DNA of 64,000 nucleotides from JAZKFT01 sp040386335 (GCA_040386335.1 JAZKFT010000016.1:89671-153670), one strand, 5' to 3'; counted from the first letter of the stretch, positions 17,770 through 26,643 are shown. Made by a program: numbers and translations. Notes: generated from the letters alone by a model not told the origin.

Positions 17770-18423
17770 TTAATTCCCTGCAAAGGAAAGGGATTTTTTT
17801 ACAACGAAATTGCCGCCCATGCAGCAAATGAAAGCGAATGGAACCGCCGCCAACACGTCGATCGTATAATGCACGTGCTGCACCAGTAACAATGCCCCCA
17901 AAATACATGCAGCCACCGCAAGCATCACTTTATCAGTTCGTTTGGGGAGCAGCAGGCAAATAATCACCACCGCACAGGTATGGCCCGAATAAAAGAGGTC
18001 CCGCATCATAAACGAGCCGCCATAAAAAATATTGGTGAGCGGGTCGCGTAGTTCCACAATACCCCTCGGCGGGTCCAGTGGCACAAATACCAGGCAGGTG
18101 CTGCGGGTAATTACAAAAAGACAATAAGCATAAAAGAAACGCATCAGGATCTCGGGCTTCAGCAAGGCCCTGTAAACCCCTAAAATACCTGCACCCCACA
18201 CGATCATAAATATGGGTACCGATACATCCCGCGGCGTTATTTGATTCAGTACCCAATCATTTAAAGTATAGCCATCCCTGCCCTCAATATGCGGGTAAAA
18301 AAAAGGCAACAGCGATAATAAAACCACCAATAAACCCAGGCCTATAAAAAACGTATTCCTGAACCGTTTGTTCTTAAACGCTGATTTCCAGGTATATGCC
18401 ACTCTTTGCAAAAAACTGTCCAT
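17770..18423 (-). CDS. PAP2-like / sphingomyelin-synthase-like membrane phosphatase
   Basis: 217 residues with about six membrane helices. The motifs DLFYSGHT and HVHYTIDVLAA match the PAP2_C (sphingomyelin synthase-like) pattern, in which the two His and the Asp form the catalytic triad for phosphate or phospho-headgroup transfer. Bacteroidota make sphingolipids, so a role in sphingolipid headgroup chemistry is attractive but unproven; a general lipid phosphatase is equally possible. It lies 87 bases upstream of the PhyH gene on the same strand. Confidence 0.75.
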   Translation of the reverse strand: MDSFLQRVAYTWKSAFKNKRFRNTFFIGLGLLVVLLSLLPFFYPHIEGRDGYTLNDWVLNQITPRDVSVPIFMIVWGAGILGVYRALLKPEILMRFFYAYCLFVITRSTCLVFVPLDPPRGIVELRDPLTNIFYGGSFMMRDLFYSGHTCAVVIICLLLPKRTDKVMLAVAACILGALLLVQHVHYTIDVLAAVPFAFICCMGGNFVVKKSLSFAGN

Positions 18424-18743
18424 GGCGGCAAATGTATCTATTCAGCAAATGAACGCCATACCATTTAGCAAAATGATGGGTGTCTGTCGACGACCAGAAA
18501 TTTGGGGCCGGGATCACATACCCCTGTCAACTGCAGTTCCAGCTATCCGTTACGAGTCCTCGTACCGCCAAAAATACAGGGCGGTACTCCGGGCTCTCCA
18601 CTCCTATCTGGCAGCCATTCGGCTTTTGTAATGCTATCGGCTTCCTTCATTCCAATACAGGCTTACTAACATCAAGGTTGTAAATCCTGCCCGAAACTGC
18701 TTTAAATTAGGCCGGACCTTTCTGTTGAATCTTTTTATATTTA
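18424..18743. other. Intergenic region with a palindromic element
   Basis: 320 bases with no gene. The middle part (about 18505-18625) contains a perfect 8-base stem GTACCGCC (18562-18569) / GGCGGTAC (18580-18587) inside a block reading CAGCTATCCGTTACGAGTCC before it and CCGGGCTCTCCACTCCTATC after it. The block has no recognisable coding frame and looks like a dispersed non-coding repeat. Only one copy is in this window. Confidence 0.45.
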
Positions 18744-18794
18744 TTGTTTGGTCTTAAAACGAAAAATCACCAATTCTCAAAATACCATCGCTTT

Positions 18795-20252
18795 ATGAAA
18801 TATCAACCGGTACAAAATTTTATTAATGGTCAATTTGTAAATGCCAGCACAAAACGGACCCTGGATATTATTTCTCCGTTGGACGGAAACCTGCTCTCCA
18901 CCGTACCAATGAGCAGCAATGACGACCTGAACGCTGCTGTTGAAGCCGCCAAAACAGCATTTACCACCTGGAGCCGTACACCGATCAAAGAGCGGGTACA
19001 GGTATTTTTCCGTTATAAGACCCTGCTCGAAAAACATACCAAAGAACTGGCCGAACTGGTAAGCGAGGAAAATGGCAAAACTTATAGCGAAGCCGTGGCA
19101 GAAATTGAAAAAAGCATCGAACTTACGGAGTTTGCCACCTCCCTCCCCCAACTGGTTACCGGGGAACTACTCGAAGTAAGCAGGGGCATCGAATGTCGAA
19201 CCGAACATGTGCCGCTGGGTATTGTGGCCAGTATCGTTCCGTTTAATTTCCCCAGCATGGTGCCCAACTGGACGCTGCCCAATGCTATTGCACTGGGCAA
19301 CTGCCTCATCATCAAACCATCCGAAAAAGTACCGCTAAGCTGCGGCCGCCTTGCGGAATTATTAAAAGAAGCAGGCCTGCCCGATGGCGTGTTCAGCATT
19401 GTTCACGGCGATGTAGAGATCGTAGAAGCCATTTGCGATCACCCGGCGATCCAGGCGGTGTCGTTTGTTGGCAGCACCAAAGTGGCCAAGATCGTTTATC
19501 AAAGGGCTACCTCTCATTATAAAAGATGCCTTGCCCTCGGTGGTGCTAAAAATCATTTGATGGTGCTCCCCGATGCCATTCCGACGATGACAGCCCAGAA
19601 TGTAGCTGCCAGTATGAGCGGATGTGCCGGCCAGCGTTGCATGGCCGCCAGCGCCATGGTCGGCGTAGGCAATGTGGACCATATCATCGATAAAATTTGC
19701 GACGAAGCAAGGAAGATCATTCCCGGCCAGAACCTGGGCGCCGTAATCAACAAAGCCAGCAAGGACCGGATAGAACAATTTATAACCGAAGCCGAGCAAC
19801 AGGGAGCCAAGATTTTGGTGGATGGCCGCAACGTAAAAGTGGAAGGAAAAGAAAATGGCACCTATGTTGGCCCAACCGTCATCGATTTCGTAACGCCGGA
19901 AATGAGCGTTGCCACCGAAGAGATATTCGGCCCGGTCATCAGCATTATGCGGACCAATACGGTTGACGAAGCCCTGGCCATCGAAAATGCCAATCCCTAT
20001 GGCAATGCCGCCAGCGTATTTACCCAAAATGGTGGTATGGCCCGCTATATCATAGACCATGCCAGCGCCGGTATGATTGGCGTAAATGTAGGCGTCCCTG
20101 TCCCCCGCGAACCCTTCAGTTTCGGCGGCTGGAACGATAGTAAATTCGGCGTGGGCGATATCACCGGCAAGAGTTCCATTGAATTCTGGACGAAGTTGAA
20201 GAAGAGTACAGTGAAGTGGAACCCCGAGGCAGGGGTTAATTGGATGAGTTAA
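18795..20252 (+). CDS. mmsA: CoA-acylating (methyl)malonate-semialdehyde dehydrogenase
   Basis: 485 residues from the ATG at 18795; the in-frame start 51 bases earlier adds a poorly conserved stretch. Aldehyde dehydrogenase fold with catalytic Cys282 in CAGQRCMA and the IVPFNFPSMVP segment typical of MmsA/IolA enzymes. It converts malonate or methylmalonate semialdehyde with NAD and CoA to acetyl-CoA or propionyl-CoA. Placed with pyrimidine-degradation genes, it would finish the beta-alanine branch. The final A of its stop codon is the first base of a 25-base inverted repeat. Confidence 0.93.
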   Translation: MKYQPVQNFINGQFVNASTKRTLDIISPLDGNLLSTVPMSSNDDLNAAVEAAKTAFTTWSRTPIKERVQVFFRYKTLLEKHTKELAELVSEENGKTYSEAVAEIEKSIELTEFATSLPQLVTGELLEVSRGIECRTEHVPLGIVASIVPFNFPSMVPNWTLPNAIALGNCLIIKPSEKVPLSCGRLAELLKEAGLPDGVFSIVHGDVEIVEAICDHPAIQAVSFVGSTKVAKIVYQRATSHYKRCLALGGAKNHLMVLPDAIPTMTAQNVAASMSGCAGQRCMAASAMVGVGNVDHIIDKICDEARKIIPGQNLGAVINKASKDRIEQFITEAEQQGAKILVDGRNVKVEGKENGTYVGPTVIDFVTPEMSVATEEIFGPVISIMRTNTVDEALAIENANPYGNAASVFTQNGGMARYIIDHASAGMIGVNVGVPVPREPFSFGGWNDSKFGVGDITGKSSIEFWTKLKKSTVKWNPEAGVNWMS

Positions 20253-20276
20253 GCCCCCTGGCCCCCGGTGGGGGAA
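20252..20276 (+). repeat. 25-base inverted repeat, left copy
   Basis: A C/G-rich sequence AGCCCCCTGGCCCCCGG followed by TGGGGGAA. It is the exact reverse complement of 21035-21059. It begins at the last base of the mmsA stop codon. A weaker symmetry continues outward (TGGATGA at 20241-20247 against TCATCCA at 21064-21070). Confidence 0.9.
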
Positions 20277-20335
20277 GAAAACCTGTATCCGATTTTTATC
20301 ATCCCTTATCCGCATGCATAGAATTTCATTCCAAA

Positions 20336-20872
20336 ATGGCTAAAGCTATCCAGCATATAAAACTCTTCACTCCCGATGAAAGAATCATCAATAAAATTTA
20401 CCTGCTCCGTGGACAGAAGGTAATGTTGGACGAGGACCTTGCGGAATTATATGGCGTCGAAAACAAACAACTCAAGCGGCAGGTGAGGCGTAATATCGAC
20501 AGGTTTCCCGACGATTTTATGTTTGAATTGACGACTGAAGAACTTGAAAACTTGAGGAGCCAATTTGGCACCTCAAGTTGGGGTGGCTCCCGCTACCTGC
20601 CAATGGCTTTTACGGAGCAGGGTGTATCCATGTTGTCGGGTGTATTAAACAGCCAAGTGGCCATTCAGGTGCATATACAGATCATCCGCATATTCAATAA
20701 ATTAAGGGAAATGCTGCTCACCAATAAAGACATTTTATTGAAGCTGGAATTATTAGAAAAAGATGTAAAGGACAATAAAAAAGACATCGCCATCATTTTT
20801 GATGCGTTGAAAAAATTATTAAACCCACCACCTCAGCCGCCCCGGAAGAGAATTGGATTTAAACCAGATTGA
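20336..20872 (+). CDS. ORF6N domain protein
   Basis: 178 residues from the ATG at 20336. The ORF6N domain (about 10-95) contains IYLLRGQKVMLDEDLAELY, followed by LKRQVRRN, FPDDFMFELT and YLPMAFTEQGVSMLS. It is a DNA-binding-type domain found in phage and mobile-element proteins (KilA-N/Bro-like group). A coiled-coil stretch (about 120-160) and a Pro/basic tail follow. The gene lies wholly between perfect 25-base inverted repeats and has no metabolic link to the pyrimidine cluster, so it looks like inserted cargo. Confidence 0.88.
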   Translation: MAKAIQHIKLFTPDERIINKIYLLRGQKVMLDEDLAELYGVENKQLKRQVRRNIDRFPDDFMFELTTEELENLRSQFGTSSWGGSRYLPMAFTEQGVSMLSGVLNSQVAIQVHIQIIRIFNKLREMLLTNKDILLKLELLEKDVKDNKKDIAIIFDALKKLLNPPPQPPRKRIGFKPD

Positions 20873-20954
20873 AGAAGGCAGCCGCCAATGAATCAGGTCA
20901 AAAAATTGTATAAAGCGGCAATCCCCATTCTTAGATTACTTTAAAAAACTAGTT

Positions 20955-22376
20955 ATGACAGAAACAAAAAGCATCCCCGGTCTGGCAAACTCCCTACCAA
21001 ATTTAGAGAGTCACCAAAAGGAGCACGGTTCTATTTCCCCCACCGGGGGCCAGGGGGCTGCAATCATCCAGGACGCACAAGATTATACCCTCTTTAGCTG
21101 GAGCAAACAAAAAGGCACGAATCCCATTGCAGTAAAACGTGCTGAGGGTGTGTATCTGTATGACTATGATAACAACCGCATCATCGATTTTTCCAGCGGA
21201 TTGATCAACATGAACATCGGCCATGGCAACCAGCGCATTACGGCAGCCGTGGTAAAACAAATGCAGGAAGTGGCCTACGTAACACCAGCCTGTGTTACAA
21301 AGGTTCGCGCAGATTTAGGGAAAAAACTGGCGGAGATCTGCCCGGGTGATTTGAATAAATCATTCTTCACTTTGTGTGGTGCCACGTCGATTGAGAATGG
21401 CATTAAGCTGGCAAGATTGTACACGGGAAGACATAAAATACTAACCCGTTACCAATCTTATCATGGGGCCACTATGGGCGTTATATCCGCCGGCGGCGAC
21501 CCCCGTAAATTACCGGTTGATGCACAGCAGGCACCCAATTTTGTTCATTTTGACCTACCCAATTTATATCGTTGGGAATACGGCGAAGAAAATTTACTGA
21601 AAGAAAGCGTGGCATCACTGGAACGCGTCATTGCTTACGAAGGTCCCAATAATATCGCTGCCATTTTATTAGAAGGAGAATCAGGCACATCGGGTTGTTT
21701 GCAATATCCAAAAGGCTATTTGAAGGCAGTAAGGGAAATCACGAATAAGCACGGCATATTGATGATCATGGATGAAGTGATGAGTGGCTTTGGAAGAACA
21801 GGCCAATGGTTTGGTTTCCAAAATCATGATATGGTGCCCGACATGATAGCCATGGCAAAGGGACTGACCTGTGGCTATTTACCATTTGGTTGTTTGCAGG
21901 TAAGTGACAAGATAGCTGCTAAATATGATGATGCCGTTTTGCCATTGGGTCTTACCTATTCTGCACATGCTGTTTGCTGTGCCGCGGCATTGGAAACATT
22001 GAAAGTGTATGAAGAAGATGGCTTACTGGAAAATGCCAGGGCGATGGGCAGGTATATGGAGCAGGAAGTGGAGAAGCTAAAAGCAAAACACCCATCTATC
22101 GGCGATTTCAGGAATACAGGTTTGCTGGGTTGTATTGAACTGGTAAAAAACCGGGATACAAAAGAACCCATGGCACCATTTAATGCGAAGCCCGATGAAA
22201 TGGTGGTAATGAATAAGGTCGCTGCTAAAATAAAAGAACTGGGCATGTACACTTTTGTAAGATGGAATTACATTTTTTGCGCACCTCCTCTAATTGTTAC
22301 TAAAGAACAAATTGATGAAGGGCTGGCGATCATCAGTGAAGCGATATTGATTGCGGATGAAAGTATAGCCCCCTAA
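20955..22376 (+). CDS. Class III aminotransferase, probable beta-alanine transaminase
   Basis: 473 residues. PLP-dependent class III fold with catalytic Lys302 in AMAKGLTCGY and the PLP Asp in MDEVMSGFGRTG. In this context it most likely moves the amino group of beta-alanine (or 3-aminoisobutyrate) to a keto acid, giving the semialdehyde used by the mmsA product. Residues about 27-35 are encoded by the 25-base repeat (21035-21059) and the last two codons and stop lie in a related repeat (22367-22392). The first ~37 residues may therefore not be ancestral. Confidence 0.87.
   Translation: MTETKSIPGLANSLPNLESHQKEHGSISPTGGQGAAIIQDAQDYTLFSWSKQKGTNPIAVKRAEGVYLYDYDNNRIIDFSSGLINMNIGHGNQRITAAVVKQMQEVAYVTPACVTKVRADLGKKLAEICPGDLNKSFFTLCGATSIENGIKLARLYTGRHKILTRYQSYHGATMGVISAGGDPRKLPVDAQQAPNFVHFDLPNLYRWEYGEENLLKESVASLERVIAYEGPNNIAAILLEGESGTSGCLQYPKGYLKAVREITNKHGILMIMDEVMSGFGRTGQWFGFQNHDMVPDMIAMAKGLTCGYLPFGCLQVSDKIAAKYDDAVLPLGLTYSAHAVCCAAALETLKVYEEDGLLENARAMGRYMEQEVEKLKAKHPSIGDFRNTGLLGCIELVKNRDTKEPMAPFNAKPDEMVVMNKVAAKIKELGMYTFVRWNYIFCAPPLIVTKEQIDEGLAIISEAILIADESIAP
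21035..21059 (-). repeat. 25-base inverted repeat, right copy, inside coding sequence
   Basis: Exact reverse complement of 20252-20276. It is translated in frame near the N-terminus of the aminotransferase, giving residues around SPTGGQGAA. Confidence 0.9.
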
Positions 22377-22392
22377 ATCCCCCGGTGGGGGA
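22367..22392 (+). repeat. Third copy of the CCCCC/GGGGG repeat
   Basis: AGCCCCCTAAATCCCCC then GGTGGGGGA. It differs from the 20252 copy mainly at the TAAAT, which supplies the aminotransferase stop codon. It could form a CCCCC/GGGGG hairpin and act as a transcript end. Confidence 0.8.
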
Positions 22393-22455
22393 CTTTAAAA
22401 CCGTGCTTTCTAATTCAGGTTTAGGAAACTTAGAAATGTAGAAGGCCCAAAGTCC

Positions 22456-22521
22456 GAAACTGGAAACAAGCTTACCGGGAGGCACCCTTCTCCGCGAGGA
22501 GAAGGGCCGGGGATGAGGCCT
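22456..22521. repeat. Palindromic repeat CCCTTCTCC...GGAGAAGGG
   Basis: A perfect 9-base stem CCCTTCTCC / GGAGAAGGG with a GCGA loop, flanked by ACCGGGAGGCA and CCGGGGATGAGGC. It lies between the aminotransferase and transporter genes. It is of the kind scattered in many Bacteroidota genomes, which is recollection rather than a search result. Confidence 0.6.
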
Positions 22522-22579
22522 GACCAAGAACCACAACCACCCTATATTCAAAAAGACCCCACGAAACTGTATTCACCCT

Positions 22580-24016
22580 ATGGCCATTACCCCCTCCCTT
22601 ATCAATGAAGACCTGGCACCGGTTCCCCTAAACAAGCGAACCTGGAATACCTGGAACTATGCTGCGCTCTGGATCAGTATGAGCCTGTGTATTCCTACCT
22701 ATATGTTGGCCAGTAGCCTGATCCAGGGGGGGATGAACTGGTGGCAGGCCATTCTCACCATTTTTTTAGGCAATACGATCGTACTGATACCCATGATTCT
22801 CAACGGTCATGCAGGGGCAAAATATGGCATTCCGTTTCCCGTATTGGCGAGGGCCAGTTTTGGCACCAGCGGTGCCAACATTCCGGCGTTGCTGCGGGCA
22901 GTAGTAGCTTGTGGTTGGTTTGGCATCCAGACCTGGATAGGGGGTTATGCACTCTTCCTGATGCTGAAATTGTGGATACCGGGATTAGCAACCTTACCAC
23001 AAATCTTCCCGGATTCATTTGGACTTCAAACCGGACCTGCCATTACGTTCGTGCTCTTTTGGCTGCTCAATATGTTTGTAGTGTACCTGGGTGTGGAAAG
23101 CATCAAAAAACTGCTGGTGTTCAAAGCATTTTTTTTACCAATCGCGGCGTTGGCATTACTGTTCTGGGCCATTTCGGCCGGCAAGGGTCTTGGGCCTATT
23201 TTAGACCAGTCATCTAAATTTGGCAGCACGGCCGAGTTCTTTGCATTCTTCTTTCCGGCACTCACCGGCATGGTAGGTTTCTGGGCAACCTTGTCTTTAA
23301 ACATCCCTGATTTTACCCGGTATGCAAAAAGCCAGAAAGCGCAGGTGAATGGCCAGGTCATCGGCCTCCCTCCTTCCATGACTTTATTTTCTTTTATCGG
23401 TGTGGTAGTAACTTCTGCCACGGTTATTATTTATGGTGAAACGATCTGGGATCCATTGGTTCTGGCCGGAAAATTTGAAAGCAAACTACTGGTAAGCATT
23501 GCGATGATTGCTGTGGCCATATCTACCCTGGCCACTAATATTGCCGCTAATATCGTAAGCCCCGCCAACGACTTTGCGAACCTCTCTCCTGCCAAAATCA
23601 ATTTCAAACTCGGCGGATATATTACAGGATTGATAGGCATATTCATTTTTCCATGGAAACTGATCGCAGATCCGAATGGCTATATTTTTACCTGGCTGGT
23701 GGCCTACTCCGGCTTGCTCGGACCGGTTGGCGGAATTATGATCGCCGATTATTTTTTCATCCGCAAACAGCAATTGGATGTCGATGATCTTTATAATCAC
23801 AAAGGCCGCTATAATTACAGCAATGGCTTCAATCAAAAAGCGATTGTTGCTTTGCTGGCAGGAATTATTCCAAACATTCCCGGCTTTTTGGTGCAGATTA
23901 AAGTCGTAGCAGCCAGTTCGGTTCCGGAGTGGATCTCGCATCTTTATAACTATGCCTGGTTCGTTGGCTTTTTTGTGAGCGGATTGGTGTACCTGGCCCT
24001 GATGAGAAAGAAGTGA
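22580..24016 (+). CDS. NCS1 family nucleobase:cation symporter
   Basis: 478 residues and about 12 membrane helices. The N-terminal PLNKRTWNTWNYAALWI and the CGWFGIQTWIGG segment match the NCS1 (Mhp1-like) family, which carries cytosine, uracil, allantoin, hydantoins or thiamine. Given the surrounding genes, uracil, thymine or a dihydro-derivative is the probable substrate; this is inference. It is in line with the catabolic genes on both sides. Confidence 0.9.
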   Translation: MAITPSLINEDLAPVPLNKRTWNTWNYAALWISMSLCIPTYMLASSLIQGGMNWWQAILTIFLGNTIVLIPMILNGHAGAKYGIPFPVLARASFGTSGANIPALLRAVVACGWFGIQTWIGGYALFLMLKLWIPGLATLPQIFPDSFGLQTGPAITFVLFWLLNMFVVYLGVESIKKLLVFKAFFLPIAALALLFWAISAGKGLGPILDQSSKFGSTAEFFAFFFPALTGMVGFWATLSLNIPDFTRYAKSQKAQVNGQVIGLPPSMTLFSFIGVVVTSATVIIYGETIWDPLVLAGKFESKLLVSIAMIAVAISTLATNIAANIVSPANDFANLSPAKINFKLGGYITGLIGIFIFPWKLIADPNGYIFTWLVAYSGLLGPVGGIMIADYFFIRKQQLDVDDLYNHKGRYNYSNGFNQKAIVALLAGIIPNIPGFLVQIKVVAASSVPEWISHLYNYAWFVGFFVSGLVYLALMRKK

Positions 24017-24103
24017 TTAATTTAGAGACAGCTTTTCAAATGCCTGAGGTTTTTTGAAGGCCTCCTTAGGCATTTACAGTTTTAGAATTCAAAATAATTT
24101 CAA

Positions 24104-25486
24104 ATGAGCACCCTGGTTAAAAACGGACGAATTATTACCGCCACCGACGACTATATCGCCGACATTTTAATTGAAGGCGAAACCATTTCAGCGATTGGCA
24201 AAAATTTAGACGCCACAACCCAAAATGTGATCGACGCCAGCGGTAAGTTGGTTTTCCCGGGCGGCATCGATCCGCACGTTCATCTCGATATGCCCTTCAT
24301 GGGCACCTACAGCAGCGACAATTACGAAACCGGTACAAGGGCTGCCCTTTATGGTGGCACCACCACGGTGATCGATTTTATTTTACAAACACAGGGCAAA
24401 AGCCTGCATTCGGCATTGGCCGACTGGAAAGGCCGAAGCGATAATAATTGCGTAGGTGATTATAGTTTCCACATGGCCGTTACCGACTTCAATGAGGACA
24501 CTAAAAAAGAGATCCGGCAATTCATCGAAGAAGAAGGCATCACTTCTTTCAAAACATTTATGGCTTACAAAGGAGCTTTAATGATCGATGACCGCCAGAT
24601 GATCGGCCTGATGCAGGAAGTAAAAAAACATGGCGGACTTATTAATGTTCATGCCACCAATGGCGACATGATCGACTATTTGATTGCGAAACATAAGTCC
24701 GAAGGGAAACTGGCACCCCTCTATCATTATTTGTCGCAACCCGAAGTAACCGAAGCCGAAGCCAGCGGCCGCTTTGCAGATATGGCGAATTATACCGGTT
24801 GCCCGGGTTATATCGTTCACCTTACCTGTGAAGGCGCATTGAATGCAGTACGCAATGCCACCCGCAGAAACCAGAAAGTTTTTGTGGAGACCTGCATCCA
24901 ATATTTAATTTTAGATGCTTCGCTGTATGAGCAAAATTTTGAAGGCGCCAAATGGGTCATGAGCCCACCGTTGCGGGAAAAGAAAGACCAGGCAACGCTT
25001 TGGGCTGGTATTAACCAGGGACTGGTAAATGTGGTGGCCACCGATCATTGCCCCTTTATGTGGGAACAAAAACAGATGGGGAAAGACGATTTCAGCAAAA
25101 TACCCAACGGGCATCCCGCTATCGAAAACAGGATGGAATTATTGTACAGCGAAGGCGTGGCAAAGGATAAGATCACTTTGAACAAATACGTGGAAGTGGC
25201 TTGTACCAACGCGGCAAAAATCTTTGGCATGTTCCCCAAAAAGGGCACCATAGCGGTGGGCAGCGATGCTGACATTGTCATTTTCGACCCCAATGAAAAA
25301 CATGTATTGAGTGCCGCCACGCACCACATGAATGTAGATTATAGCGGATATGAAGGCTGGGAAATAACCGGCAAGGTTAAAACCGTTTTGTTAAGAGGCG
25401 AAGTAGTAATCGATAACAATGAATGCAAAGTGCAGAAAGGTTTTGGTAAGTTTATAAAACGAAATAAAGTGGGTGGAACGATCTAG
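24104..25486 (+). CDS. hydA: Dihydropyrimidinase
   Basis: 460 residues of the cyclic amidohydrolase superfamily. Metal ligands His58 and His60 lie in DPHVHLDMP, and the carboxylated Lys156 in TFMAYKGAL. Further ligands are in NVHATNGD and in VHLTCEGA, and Asp is in ATDHCPF. It opens dihydrouracil or dihydrothymine to N-carbamoyl-beta-alanine or its methyl form. It follows the transporter by 87 bases and precedes the ureidopropionase gene. Confidence 0.95.
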   Translation: MSTLVKNGRIITATDDYIADILIEGETISAIGKNLDATTQNVIDASGKLVFPGGIDPHVHLDMPFMGTYSSDNYETGTRAALYGGTTTVIDFILQTQGKSLHSALADWKGRSDNNCVGDYSFHMAVTDFNEDTKKEIRQFIEEEGITSFKTFMAYKGALMIDDRQMIGLMQEVKKHGGLINVHATNGDMIDYLIAKHKSEGKLAPLYHYLSQPEVTEAEASGRFADMANYTGCPGYIVHLTCEGALNAVRNATRRNQKVFVETCIQYLILDASLYEQNFEGAKWVMSPPLREKKDQATLWAGINQGLVNVVATDHCPFMWEQKQMGKDDFSKIPNGHPAIENRMELLYSEGVAKDKITLNKYVEVACTNAAKIFGMFPKKGTIAVGSDADIVIFDPNEKHVLSAATHHMNVDYSGYEGWEITGKVKTVLLRGEVVIDNNECKVQKGFGKFIKRNKVGGTI

Positions 25487-25510
25487 CTATCTTAGTTAGC
25501 TTACACAAGA

Positions 25511-25537
25511 GAAGTCAAGTTTTAAAAACTTGACTTC
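25511..25537. repeat. Perfect palindrome between hydA and the next gene
   Basis: GAAGTCAAGTTTT (25511-25523) and AAAACTTGACTTC (25525-25537), 13-base perfect arms with a 1-base centre. No T run follows, so it is not a standard terminator. It could stall or process RNA between hydA and the ureidopropionase gene, or be a dispersed repeat. Confidence 0.75.
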
Positions 25538-25577
25538 GCTAAAACCCGGCTTCTACAAAAAAAATAAAAACAACAAC

Positions 25578-26444
25578 ATGCCACGAATTATCAAATCAGG
25601 ACTGATCCAACTAAGCCTCCCCAAAACAGAAGGCGAAGGAACCATTGCAGAAATTAAAGAAGCCATGGTGCAGAAACATATTCCGCTGATTGAAAAAGCA
25701 GGTGAGCAGGGTGTACAAATACTTTGCTTCCAGGAAATATTCAATACTCCCTATTTCTGCCCCGGGCAGGATAAGGCATGGTACGAAAGCGCTGAGACGG
25801 TTCCCGGCCCAACGATTGAACGCATGCAGGTGTATGCAAAAAAATACAATATGGTCATCATCGTTCCGGTTTATGAAAAAGAACAGGCTGGTGTGTTGTA
25901 TAATACCGCGGCTGTCATTGATGCTGACGGAACTTACCTCGGTAAGTATAGAAAAAACCATATCCCCCATACCAGCGGCTTCTGGGAAAAATTTTTCTTC
26001 AAACCCGGCAATCTTGGCTACCCGGTTTTTCAAACCAAATATGCTAAAGTGGGTGTGTACATCTGCTACGATCGCCACTTTCCTGATGGTGCCCGTTGCC
26101 TGGGATTAAATGGTGCTGAGATCGTTTATAACCCATCAGCGACTGTTGCCGGCCTCTCCCAATATCTCTGGAAACTCGAACAACCTGCACACGCCGCAGC
26201 CAATGGCTATTTTATGGGATGCATTAACCGCGTAGGTGAAGAGAAACCATGGAACCTCGGCAAGTTTTATGGCAGCAGTTATTTCGTAGATCCCCGCGGG
26301 CAAATTTTTGCCCAGGCCAGTGAAGACAATGATGAATTACTGGTATCAGAATTTGATTTGGATATGATAGAAGAAGTGAGAAGTGTATGGCAATTTTTCC
26401 GCGACAGAAGACCGGAGACTTATGGCAAGCTGACGGAACTGTAA
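25578..26444 (+). CDS. Beta-ureidopropionase (N-carbamoyl-beta-alanine amidohydrolase)
   Basis: 288 residues from the ATG at 25578. The frame start at 25530 lies upstream, beginning inside the palindrome. Nitrilase-superfamily triad: Glu in CFQEIFNTPYF, Lys in GKYRKNHIPH, Cys in VYICYDRHFPDG. It releases CO2 and ammonia from N-carbamoyl-beta-alanine to give beta-alanine, the third step of reductive pyrimidine breakdown. Directly downstream of dihydropyrimidinase, as expected. Confidence 0.93.
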   Translation: MPRIIKSGLIQLSLPKTEGEGTIAEIKEAMVQKHIPLIEKAGEQGVQILCFQEIFNTPYFCPGQDKAWYESAETVPGPTIERMQVYAKKYNMVIIVPVYEKEQAGVLYNTAAVIDADGTYLGKYRKNHIPHTSGFWEKFFFKPGNLGYPVFQTKYAKVGVYICYDRHFPDGARCLGLNGAEIVYNPSATVAGLSQYLWKLEQPAHAAANGYFMGCINRVGEEKPWNLGKFYGSSYFVDPRGQIFAQASEDNDELLVSEFDLDMIEEVRSVWQFFRDRRPETYGKLTEL

Positions 26445-26449
26445 ACTGA

Positions 26450-26633
26450 ATGTGGAAATGTGGGAAATGTGGAAATGTGGAAATTAGCCTATTTGTGAAA
26501 GTGCAAACAGAAAATTTCGTTCTGATTTATTTAATGAGTACCTCTTTCTAAAAAATCCTGGTTCTCCCATTTTCACATTTCCCACATTTCTCACATTTGC
26601 CACATTTGCCACATTTGCCACATTTTCACATTA
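26450..26633. repeat. Inverted short-word array built on TGTGGAAA
   Basis: The left arm (26450-26485) has four TGTGGAAA/TGTGGGAAA words. The right arm (about 26568-26633) has eight TTTCCACA-like words on the complementary strand (ACATTTGCC, ACATTTCCC). The arms can pair over about 35 bases in several registers. It fills the gap between the ureidopropionase gene and preT. Confidence 0.8.
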
Positions 26634-26643
26634 AAATTTTACT

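Noticed and set aside
19362..20315. 317-codon frame opposite mmsA
   Set aside because: Shadow of mmsA codon usage; translation rich in Gly/His/Ala with no family features.
25511..25537. Rho-independent terminator after hydA
   Set aside because: The palindrome is perfect but is followed by GCTAAAACC rather than a T run; listed as a repeat instead.
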